Below, one piece after another: positions 1-6,312 of a stretch of 10,232 nucleotides of DNA. Position numbers and translations under genes: made by a program. The notes below the pieces were generated by a model. It had not been told where the DNA came from, ran no database searches, and was given only the letters and a program-made list of their open reading frames with translations. Positions within the stretch are counted from its first letter, which is position 1; each line of letters starts with the position of its first letter. Origin of the DNA: UBA1161 sp049520395 (GTDB lineage: Bacteria; Planctomycetota; Phycisphaerae; Tepidisphaerales; Tepidisphaeraceae); contig JBEKPV010000122.1 of the NCBI GenBank assembly GCA_049520395.1, forward strand, positions 1-10,232, read 5' to 3'.

Positions 1-17
1 TATTAATTTATATATAC

Positions 18-1145
18 TTATGAATGATTGGCCCGTTCGAGCACCAGATTATCCCGGTGGATGGCCTCGTCATAAGCGGCTTCGGCGAGCATTTGACGAA
101 TCTGCTGGGTTTTGAGCCCCAGAATGCGGGACATGTCGGCGGACGAATAATTGCTCAGTCCCCGGGCAATTAAAACGCCATCGGCGCCGGCGATGCCGAT
201 GGCGTCGCCGCGCGAGAAATCCCCCTCCACTTTCACGATTCCCGCCGGAAGCAGGCTGCGATTTTTTTCCACCAGCGCCCGCCGCGCCCCGTCGTCGATC
301 ACCAGCGTGCCGCTCAATCGCAGGGAGCCAATCCAGCGACTGCGTGAGGATCGTTTCTTGCCGGCGGGAACAAACATCGTCCCGATCTCCTCGCCGGCGA
401 GGAGGCGCGAAAAAACGTCGGGCATTCGCCCATCGGCGACGACCATGACTTCACCGGCATCGGTCACCATTTGCGCCGCCTGCAGTTTCGAATCCATCCC
501 CCCTCGCCCCAGCGGAGACTTTTCGCCCCGAATGTGCTTGCGAACGTCATCGAGATGATTGACCATTCGCACGGGCTTCCCACTGGCATCGAGTAATCCA
601 TCCACGACGGTAAGCAGCACCAGCAAATCCGCGCGCAGCGCGTGGGCGACCAGTGCGGCCAGGATGTCGTTGTCGCCGAAGGAGATTCGTTCCAGCTCGG
701 CGGTGCTGACGGTGTCGTTTTCGTTCACGATGGGAATGCCGCCCAGTTCGTGCACCGCCACCAGGGTGTTGCGGAGATTCAAAAACCGCGAGCGGTCGTC
801 GATGTCCTGGCGAGTGAGCAGGAGCTGCGCGACATGCAATTGGTGGGATTCAAAGGCGTCCGCCCAGACGTCCATGAGTCGCCGCTGCCCCACCGCCGCC
901 ACGGCCTGAAGCATCGCCAGATCGGTCGGGCGCTTGGCCAACCCCAGTTCGCGCAAGCCGCAGCCGATGGCGCCGGAGCTGACGATGGTCACCCGCATCC
1001 CCGCCGCGCGCAGTTTCGCCAATTGCCCGGCGATGGCCGCCACGAAGGCGGCGTCGAGCCGGCCGTCCTTGTCGCTGAGCAGTTGGGTGCCCAGTTTGAC
1101 GACGACGGTTCGCACTCCGGCAAGATATTCCGCGCGATTGGCCAT
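18..1145 (-). CDS. proB: Glutamate 5-kinase with C-terminal PUA domain
   Basis: Phosphorylates L-glutamate with ATP to gamma-glutamyl phosphate, the first step of proline synthesis, in the cytoplasm. The amino acid kinase domain fills about residues 5-255: VVKLGTQLLS near the N-terminus (phosphate loop), SSGAIGCGL, VNENDTVS (glutamate-binding NEND), FGDNDILAA and GRGGMDSKL (canonical GTGGMxTK). A PUA domain follows at about 270-365 (GTLVIDDGARRAL, then a SRGDAIGI strand). I start it at the ATG at 1145 (MANRAEYL), giving 375 residues, close to the 367 of E. coli ProB. An in-frame GTG at 1166 would add seven residues (reading LCDNSL after the start) with no homology support. Neither start has a clear Shine-Dalgarno site. 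No proA lies in the window; only 17 AT-rich bases follow the stop. It is divergent from the trmL operon. Family assignment is very secure; the start is less so. Confidence 0.97.
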   Translation of the reverse strand: MANRAEYLAGVRTVVVKLGTQLLSDKDGRLDAAFVAAIAGQLAKLRAAGMRVTIVSSGAIGCGLRELGLAKRPTDLAMLQAVAAVGQRRLMDVWADAFESHQLHVAQLLLTRQDIDDRSRFLNLRNTLVAVHELGGIPIVNENDTVSTAELERISFGDNDILAALVAHALRADLLVLLTVVDGLLDASGKPVRMVNHLDDVRKHIRGEKSPLGRGGMDSKLQAAQMVTDAGEVMVVADGRMPDVFSRLLAGEEIGTMFVPAGKKRSSRSRWIGSLRLSGTLVIDDGARRALVEKNRSLLPAGIVKVEGDFSRGDAIGIAGADGVLIARGLSNYSSADMSRILGLKTQQIRQMLAEAAYDEAIHRDNLVLERANHS

Positions 1146-1197
1146 GAGCGAATTGTCGCAAAGCACCCGGGGGATTCAACGTCTGCCGCCGGGCCGG

Positions 1198-1203
1198 ATT
1201 ATA
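1198..1203 (-). promoter_or_regulatory. Candidate -10 box of proB
   Basis: A perfect TATAAT read on the minus strand in the 71-base gap between the proB ATG and the trmL ATG. It would start transcription near 1191, leaving a leader of about 46 bases before the proB ATG. No good -35 box stands at the usual distance (the matching position reads GAGTGC). It overlaps the plus-strand TATACT at 1200-1205, so the two divergent units may share one melting site. Confidence 0.45.
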
Positions 1204-1205
1204 CT
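1200..1205 (+). promoter_or_regulatory. Candidate -10 box of the trmL operon
   Basis: TATACT (five of six to consensus) ends 11 bases before the trmL ATG at 1217. A weak TTCAAC at 1175-1180 could serve as -35 with a long 19-base spacer. Transcription from here would begin almost at the start codon, giving a leaderless or nearly leaderless message. Because it overlaps a perfect minus-strand TATAAT, the site may instead serve only proB. Confidence 0.35.
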
Positions 1206-1216
1206 GGCGGATTCCG

Positions 1217-1744
1217 ATGAGCACTCCACCCCGATTGCGGCCGCACCGACTCAGCGTCGTCCTGCTCCATCCGCAGATCGCCCCGAATACGGGAAATGTC
1301 GCCCGATCGTGCGTGGCCACCGGAACCCATCTGCATCTCGTCCGCCCGATGGGATTCATCCTGAGCGATCGGAATCTGCGCCGCAGCGCCATGGATTACT
1401 GGGAACGATTGAAATTGACCGTTCACGATGACGACGATTCGTTCTTCCAATGGGTGCAAAGGAATGGCGGCGGCGTGCATCTCTTTACCAGCAAGGCGGA
1501 ACAATCCGTCTGGGATGCTCGGTTCGCCGACGGCGACTGGCTTATCTTCGGCAGCGAAACCGCCGGGATACCGCCGGAAATTCTGCAATCATTCCCCGGC
1601 CGCGGTTTACGCATTCCGCAAATTCCCGGCGAGCGATGCCTGAATCTGGCGACCGCCGCCGGCGTTGCGCTTTACGAAGCCCTGCGGCAGATTCATGCGC
1701 CGATGGTACAATCGCCCCCCATTCAATTCGGAGATGTGACATGA
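1217..1744 (+). CDS. trmL: tRNA (cytidine(34)-2'-O)-methyltransferase, TrmL type
   Basis: A SPOUT-class (SpoU) methyltransferase. The TrmL family methylates the 2'-O of the wobble nucleotide of tRNA-Leu isoacceptors using S-adenosylmethionine. The three SPOUT motifs are all present: LLHPQIAPNTGNVARSC at residues 16-32 (family NTGN at 24-27, Arg30), LIFGSETAGIPPEIL at 109-123 (Glu114) and LRIPQIPGERCLNLATAA at 131-148, which form the trefoil-knot SAM site. HLVRPMGFILSDRNLRRS at 40-57 matches the TrmL version closely. The 175 residues are slightly more than E. coli TrmL (157), with a short N-terminal addition and a C-terminal tail. The only weak ribosome site is GGCGGA just upstream. The stop overlaps the next start by four bases (ATGA), indicating translational coupling. 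First gene of the plus-strand run. Confidence 0.95.
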   Translation: MSTPPRLRPHRLSVVLLHPQIAPNTGNVARSCVATGTHLHLVRPMGFILSDRNLRRSAMDYWERLKLTVHDDDDSFFQWVQRNGGGVHLFTSKAEQSVWDARFADGDWLIFGSETAGIPPEILQSFPGRGLRIPQIPGERCLNLATAAGVALYEALRQIHAPMVQSPPIQFGDVT

Positions 1745-2067
1745 AAACACGCTTAGCGCAAAAACGTTGCAAAGCCTGCGAGCCAGGCACGCCGCCGCTT
1801 TCCAAGGTGCAGATCGGCTTGCTTCTGCCGCAAGTCCCGGGATGGGAAGAAGGCAAGGGGGAAATTTTCCGCACTTACAAGTTTCAGAATTTCTACCAGA
1901 CGATGGCGTTCGTAAACGCCGTCGCCTGGGTGGCGAATCAGGAAAATCATCACCCGGATATGGAAGTGGGATACAACCGCTGCCGGGTTCGCTTCAGCAC
2001 GCACGCGGCCAAGGGACTGACCGAAAACGATTTCATCAGTGCGGCTAAGTTGAACACCCTCCTGTAA
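1741..2067 (+). CDS. Pterin-4a-carbinolamine dehydratase (4a-hydroxytetrahydrobiopterin dehydratase)
   Basis: Dehydrates 4a-hydroxytetrahydropterin to quinonoid dihydropterin, recycling the cofactor of aromatic amino acid hydroxylases; a soluble enzyme of the PCD/DCoH family (bacterial PhhB). The protein has 108 residues, typical for the family. The family signature is seen as ENHHPDMEVGYNRCRVRF at residues 68-85, with the active-site histidines H70 and H71, a third histidine at H88 and the closing aspartate at D97. The N-terminal CKACEPGTPPLS and PGWEE segments are also typical. The ATG overlaps the trmL stop by four bases, so translation is probably coupled. No aromatic amino acid hydroxylase or pterin gene lies in the window, so its partner is elsewhere, or it serves a general pterin-repair role. 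It sits 11 bases before the NuoL-like gene. Confidence 0.95.
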   Translation: MKTRLAQKRCKACEPGTPPLSKVQIGLLLPQVPGWEEGKGEIFRTYKFQNFYQTMAFVNAVAWVANQENHHPDMEVGYNRCRVRFSTHAAKGLTENDFISAAKLNTLL

Positions 2068-2078
2068 AACACCCCTTC

Positions 2079-4103
2079 ATGCCCACAGCGGCTCTCTTGC
2101 TACTGATCGCCATGCTCCTGCCGCTGGCGTCGTTTCTGCTCCTGTCGATCATCGGCCGGCGCATGGGACAACCGCTGGCGGGATGGGTCTCCACCGCCCT
2201 TATGGCGGGCAGCGCGATCTGCAGCCTCGCGGGAATGATCGCCTGGTTCAATACCGGACAACTCGCCGGTCTCACCTGGGGCCCCGGCGATAACCCGATC
2301 GAAATCTCGCTCAAGTGGCTTCCCGTCGGAGCCGGGGTGGCCCAGGACCATCCCGGCTTCCTCGACCTGGTGATCTATGTCGACAGCCTCTCCATCGCGC
2401 TCTTCAACGCCATTACGCTGGTGGCCCTGCTGGTGCATCTCTACGCGATAGCCGCCCTGCCCGAGGAGAAAACCTTCTCCCGTTTTTTCACCTGCCTGGA
2501 TTTTCTGGTCTTCAGCTCCCTCGGCCTGGTCCTCAGCGGAAGCCTGCTGCAGATGTTTATCTTCTGGCAGCTTCTGTCGGTCGGGGCTTATGTGCTGGAA
2601 GCATTTCACTATCAGCGGCCCGGCGCGCGGCAGCAGGCGGCGCGAAATTTTATCGTCGGCGCCGCGGCCGATGTTGGGTTTTTACTGGCGCTGGTCGTGC
2701 TGGCGCACGCCATGGGAAATTTGACGCTCTCGGATCTGACGCGCTTGCTGCGCATCGGCGTCGCTCGGCCGGAGGGTGTCATACTCTCGGGCTCCACGCA
2801 GACGGCGCTCGGATTGCTCCTGTTTCTTTCCGCCGCCGCCAAGGCAGGTCTTTTTCCGCTTCGCCGCTGGCTGAGCGCCGCCGAGAACGCTCCCCCGGCG
2901 GCCTCGGCGCTGCTGCAAACCGCCGCCGGCGGCGCCGCCGCGATTTATCTGATCGCCAGAATTTTTCCCATCCTCACGCCCACCACGCTCTGCGTGATCG
3001 CGGCCGCGGGATTGCTTTCGCTGACGCTGGGCGCTCTGATCAGCACCGTCCAAACGGATCTCGATCAGGTTCTGGCGCTGAACACCCTGTCGCAATTGGG
3101 ATTGATGTTCCTGGCCCTGGGCGTCGGCAGTTGGATCGGAGCCCTCTTCCAATTGCTGTCGCACGTCTTCTTCAAATCCCTGCTTTTCCTGTCGACGGGA
3201 AACGTATTTCGCGCCACCGGGGGCCAGCGCGATCTGGAACGATACGGCGGCGTCTTCGCGGCGGCCCCGCTGACATCGGTGGCCCTGGCCATCGGAGCTT
3301 TGGCGGCCGTGGGGGCGCCATTCACCTGCGGATATTTCAGCCAGGAGATGGTGATCACCCACGCCGGCGCGTTCGCTATCGCGGGTTGGCAGGCGAATCA
3401 TGCCTGGTGGTACTGGGCGCTGTTCGCGCTGCCGATGCTGTCGGCGGGCGTGACCTCGTTTGCCCTGATGCGCGCGTGGATGCTCATCTTCTGGGGCAAG
3501 CCGCGGACCATGACGGAGGCGGCCGTTTCCGATGCCCGGCCGATATTGTGGGTTCCGCTGGCGGCGCTAGCCGGGCTCAGCATCGTCGGCGGCAGCCGCC
3601 TGCTGGAGATTAAACCGCTGCTCGCCCAAGCCGTCACCGAAACCGAGGACTACTCGTTTTCGCAGCAGGAGAGCGGTTCGCGCCCGACCGTCGGATTTTT
3701 ACAGGCCTGGCCCGTCGATTTGGACCCGCACGGCACGCCGGATACCGACGAAATTCGCGCCGCCGATCCGGTGCGAAATCAACTGGATATCAGCGCTCGA
3801 CTTTTCCGCACCTACTTGCCCTGGTCGCTGGGAATCGGATTGGGGCTGGGGTTCTTGATCTATCTTCGCGGGCTGGCGATTCCGACGATGCTTCTGAAAT
3901 TGCCGCCACTTCGATGGATTCATTCACTGTTGCGGCGGCGTCTGGGTTGGGATGACGCCTGCTCTGGATTCGGCTCCGCCCTCGCCGAGGCGACGCGCCG
4001 GATTCGGATCGACGCCGAAAAATGGGGCGCGGGCAGCGCGGCCGAGCGGCTGGCGGAATTTCTGCGGCGAACCTCCCGCTGGCTCTCCTCCTCTGGCCGC
4101 TAG
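2079..4103 (+). CDS. nuoL-like: NuoL-like (complex I antiporter-type) membrane subunit, divergent and lacking the last helix
   Basis: A 674-residue multi-spanning protein of the proton-conducting antiporter family (NuoL/MrpA/ND5). I see about 15 hydrophobic segments, the last two at about 487-505 and 580-596. Family marks: VDSLSIALF at 101-109, LQMFIFWQLLSVGAYVLEAF at 157-176, AAKAGLFPLRRWL at 253-265 and SHVFFKSLLFLSTGNV at 361-376. Against E. coli NuoL recalled from memory, Asp178, Lys229, His338 and Lys342 are kept (D198, K255, H362, K366), but Glu144, His254, His334 and Lys399 all correspond to Gln (164, 280, 358, 422), and the WLPDA signature is lost. A hydrophilic loop of about 75 residues (505-579) separates the last two helices. 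After the final helix an amphipathic, arginine-rich stretch at about 606-668 resembles the lateral helix HL, but the protein ends there, without the anchoring final helix. No Shine-Dalgarno site is evident. The next gene is its NuoM-like partner; no other nuo gene is in view. Confidence 0.9.
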   Translation: MPTAALLLLIAMLLPLASFLLLSIIGRRMGQPLAGWVSTALMAGSAICSLAGMIAWFNTGQLAGLTWGPGDNPIEISLKWLPVGAGVAQDHPGFLDLVIYVDSLSIALFNAITLVALLVHLYAIAALPEEKTFSRFFTCLDFLVFSSLGLVLSGSLLQMFIFWQLLSVGAYVLEAFHYQRPGARQQAARNFIVGAAADVGFLLALVVLAHAMGNLTLSDLTRLLRIGVARPEGVILSGSTQTALGLLLFLSAAAKAGLFPLRRWLSAAENAPPAASALLQTAAGGAAAIYLIARIFPILTPTTLCVIAAAGLLSLTLGALISTVQTDLDQVLALNTLSQLGLMFLALGVGSWIGALFQLLSHVFFKSLLFLSTGNVFRATGGQRDLERYGGVFAAAPLTSVALAIGALAAVGAPFTCGYFSQEMVITHAGAFAIAGWQANHAWWYWALFALPMLSAGVTSFALMRAWMLIFWGKPRTMTEAAVSDARPILWVPLAALAGLSIVGGSRLLEIKPLLAQAVTETEDYSFSQQESGSRPTVGFLQAWPVDLDPHGTPDTDEIRAADPVRNQLDISARLFRTYLPWSLGIGLGLGFLIYLRGLAIPTMLLKLPPLRWIHSLLRRRLGWDDACSGFGSALAEATRRIRIDAEKWGAGSAAERLAEFLRRTSRWLSSSGR

Positions 4104-4140
4104 AGCGCGCTTCACTTAACGTAGTGCTCCTGGCATCTCG

Positions 4141-5694
4141 ATGATTGACCTGCTGCAACATTATCTGCTGTCGGTTCTGATTTTTCTGCCCACCGCCGGG
4201 GCCACGGCGGTTCTGATTGTCCGCCATCGCGTTGCCGTGCGCTGGATCGCGCTGGGAGTCACCCTGGTCGACGCCCTCCTCTCACTGCTCCTGGCGGTAC
4301 CGGCTGTCTACGAGTGGCGAATCAGCGGCGCTTACGCCTGCGGCGATGCCGGCGGCGTCGTGCAACTCGTCCAACGCGCCGATTGGATCGCCTCACTGCA
4401 CGCACAATATCTGCTCGGCCTCGACGGACTGAGCCTACCGCTGGTCATCCTCACCTGCATCCTCTTTTCCATGGCCTGCGTCGCCGCCTGGAAAGTCGAT
4501 CGCCCCACCGGCTTTTTCGCCCTGCTGCTCATGCTGGAAACGGCGATTCTGGGGGCTTATCTCTCCCTCGATTTTCTTCTATTTTTCGTCTTCGCCCAGA
4601 TGTCGCTGCTGCCGATTTTTTTTCTATTCGGTTGGTGGGGCGCCAGCCGGCGAGCCTCCGCGGGAACCAAATTCGTCCTCCCGGCCCTTTGCGGCTCAAT
4701 CGCCCTGCTGGTCGTACTGATCCAAACGCATTTGCATAGCCGCGGCCTGGCGCCGCCGGGAACATTCGATCTGATCCAACTCGCCGATCCGCGCTGGCGA
4801 TATCCGACCGGCTGGATCGCCGACGGACTTTTTTTGCTCTCGCTCCTCGCCTTTTTCGTGCGCTTGCCGGTCATCCCGTTTCACTACTGGGCGGAGGAAA
4901 CCTACGCCAACGCGCCCGCCCCCGTCGGCATGATCCTCGCCGGCGCGATGGCCAGTATCGGTGGATATGGTCTCTATCGCGTCGCCTGGGCGCTCTTTCC
5001 GCAAACGGCCGCCCATCTGCGCCCGCTGATCGTGCTCATCGCGCTGCTGAGCATTCTCTACGGCGCTCTGTGCGCGCTGTCTCAAGATAATCTCAAACGC
5101 CTCGTCGCCGATTTGTGCATTTGCCAGATGGGATTCGTCCTGCTCGGCACCGCCACCGGCTCCGCGAGCGGCGTGAGCGGCGCAATCTTTATGATGGCCG
5201 CGTGGTCGCTGGTCGCCGCTTCGCTACTGGCGGTGGCGGGAATTTTGGAGGATCGCGCCGGGCATTGCGACATCGCGCGCCTCGGCGGCATCGCGGGCGA
5301 AATGCCGGTCTTCACCGGCCTCAGCCTCGTCCCCTTCTTCGCCTCCCTGGGCTTACCCGGCCTCGGCCTCTTCGTCGGGCAATTTCTGGTCATCATCGGC
5401 ACCTTCAGCGCCGGAAAAACCGGGTACTGGGCGCATCTCGGCTGGCGATCCACGGCCGTCCTGGCCTGCGGCGCGATCTTCCTCACGGCGGCCGCCGCAC
5501 TGGGCGCATTCGGAAAAATCTTCTTCGGACAGGCCAGACAACCACGCGATCCCATGCCCGATCTGGATCAGCGCGAACTGGCCCTCTTCATTCCACTATC
5601 GGTTTGCATCGTCCTCCTCGGCGTCTTCCCCTGGATTCTGCTTTTATGCCTCACGCAGCAGACGGTCGCCGCCATGATTCGATCGTTTTTCTGA
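4141..5694 (+). CDS. nuoM-like: NuoM-like (complex I antiporter-type) membrane subunit without the canonical channel residues
   Basis: A 517-residue protein with about 14 hydrophobic helices, close to E. coli NuoM in length (509). Family marks in order: LLGLDGLSLPLVILT at 91-105, LLFFVFAQMSLLPIFFLFGW at 146-165, FFVRLPVIPFHYW at 238-250, ALSQDNLKRLVA at 312-323, CQMGFVLLG at 328-336 and GLPGLGLFVGQF at 404-415. Alignment to E. coli NuoM recalled from memory is gapless (+7) from Lys234 to Glu407. It gives Glu144 to Q153, His159 to A168, Lys234 to R241, Lys265 to S272, His322 to Q329, His348 to W355 and Glu407 to Q414. The codons for Q153 (CAG at 4597), S272 (AGT at 4954) and Q414 (CAA at 5380) were read directly. 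The standard proton path therefore looks absent although the fold marks remain. It lies 37 bases after the NuoL-like gene, probably co-transcribed. The membrane role is inferred and the transported ion, if any, is unknown. Confidence 0.9.
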   Translation: MIDLLQHYLLSVLIFLPTAGATAVLIVRHRVAVRWIALGVTLVDALLSLLLAVPAVYEWRISGAYACGDAGGVVQLVQRADWIASLHAQYLLGLDGLSLPLVILTCILFSMACVAAWKVDRPTGFFALLLMLETAILGAYLSLDFLLFFVFAQMSLLPIFFLFGWWGASRRASAGTKFVLPALCGSIALLVVLIQTHLHSRGLAPPGTFDLIQLADPRWRYPTGWIADGLFLLSLLAFFVRLPVIPFHYWAEETYANAPAPVGMILAGAMASIGGYGLYRVAWALFPQTAAHLRPLIVLIALLSILYGALCALSQDNLKRLVADLCICQMGFVLLGTATGSASGVSGAIFMMAAWSLVAASLLAVAGILEDRAGHCDIARLGGIAGEMPVFTGLSLVPFFASLGLPGLGLFVGQFLVIIGTFSAGKTGYWAHLGWRSTAVLACGAIFLTAAAALGAFGKIFFGQARQPRDPMPDLDQRELALFIPLSVCIVLLGVFPWILLLCLTQQTVAAMIRSFF

Positions 5695-5716
5695 TTGCGG
5701 CCCGCCCGCCGCGGGG

Positions 5717-5722
5717 GATAAT
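5717..5722 (+). promoter_or_regulatory. Candidate -10 box just before gmhB
   Basis: GATAAT (five of six to consensus) ends eight bases before the ATG at 5731, in a gap that is otherwise G+C-rich. A start here would give a leaderless gmhB message. There is no obvious -35 box, so the gene could equally be read only from the upstream operon. Confidence 0.3.
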
Positions 5723-5730
5723 TCCTGCCA

Positions 5731-6312
5731 ATGTCCAGGCATGCGATTTTCTTCGATCGGGATAACACGTTGATCGTCAGCGACGGCTATCTGGGCGATC
5801 CCGATGAAGTGGAACTGGTCCCCGGCGCCGCCGCCGCGGTGGCGCGGGCGCGGCGGCTGGGATTCGCCACCGTCACCGTCAGCAATCAATCCGGCGTGGC
5901 GCGCGGCATGTTCAGCGAAGAAGACGTCTCAGCCGTCAATCGGCGAATGGACCAGCTCCTGCAGCGGGAAGAGCCGCAAGCCATTTTCGATCGGCACGAA
6001 TTCTGCCCGTTTCATCCGCAGGCGACCGTCGAGCGTTATCGCCAGGAAAGCGACCTGCGCAAGCCCAAACCAGGCATGATCCGCCGCGCGGCATTGGAAA
6101 TGGGATTGGACCTGACCGGATCGTGGGTGATTGGCGACGCCCCGCGCGACATCGAAGCCGGCCGCGCCGCCGGATGCCGGACGATTCTGATCGTTAATCC
6201 GTCACTTGCGCCTTCGCCGGCCGCATCCCAAGCGGGCGCCGCCGCGCCGGACGCGACGGTCGCCAATCTGACTCAGGCGCTGGACGTGATCACTGCGAAT
6301 CAGTCGCGATAG
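5731..6312 (+). CDS. gmhB: HAD-IIIA phosphatase, D-glycero-D-manno-heptose 1,7-bisphosphate 7-phosphatase type
   Basis: A HAD-superfamily hydrolase of 193 residues (E. coli GmhB has 191). GmhB removes the 7-phosphate of heptose 1,7-bisphosphate on the way to ADP- or GDP-heptose for the cell surface. Motif I is FFDRDNTL with nucleophile D9 and acid/base D11; motif II is VTVSNQSGVARGMF at 48-61 (S51); motif III is RKPKPGM at 110-116 (K111); motif IV is GDAPRD at 135-140 (D136, D140). GYLGDPDEVELVPGA near the N-terminus is typical of GmhB and the HisB phosphatase domain. The zinc loop is degenerate: of the usual Cys-His-Cys-Cys ligands, C92 remains, but the others read F94, S107 and L109. An Ala/Pro-rich linker precedes the C-terminus. 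It starts 36 bases after the NuoM-like gene and its end overlaps the convergent redoxin gene by 13 bases. Substrate is inferred from family resemblance; a related sugar or histidinol phosphatase is possible. Confidence 0.85.
   Translation: MSRHAIFFDRDNTLIVSDGYLGDPDEVELVPGAAAAVARARRLGFATVTVSNQSGVARGMFSEEDVSAVNRRMDQLLQREEPQAIFDRHEFCPFHPQATVERYRQESDLRKPKPGMIRRAALEMGLDLTGSWVIGDAPRDIEAGRAAGCRTILIVNPSLAPSPAASQAGAAAPDATVANLTQALDVITANQSR

Noticed and set aside
642..1220. Plus-strand frame antisense to proB (192 codons)
   Set aside because: Shadow of proB: no recognisable motif, and proB has all its family motifs on the other strand.
1707..1712. TACAAT near the end of trmL as a promoter for the pterin dehydratase
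   Set aside because: No supporting -35 box at 17 bases, and the ATGA overlap with trmL already explains expression.
2315..3613. A 432-codon plus-strand frame inside the NuoL-like gene
   Set aside because: Its translation is Arg/Gly/Pro-rich without family motifs, while the overlapping frame has clear NuoL motifs and membrane helices. It is a shadow of G+C-rich codon use.
2079..5694. A DAB inorganic-carbon or Mrp antiporter system
   Set aside because: DAB needs a DUF2309 DabA partner and Mrp needs small B, C, E, F and G subunits; none is present, and there is one NuoL-like plus one NuoM-like protein of complex I type. Not excluded by phylogeny, only by context.
5705..5715. CCCGC/GCGGG as a terminator between the NuoM-like gene and gmhB
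   Set aside because: The loop would be a single base and no T-run follows.
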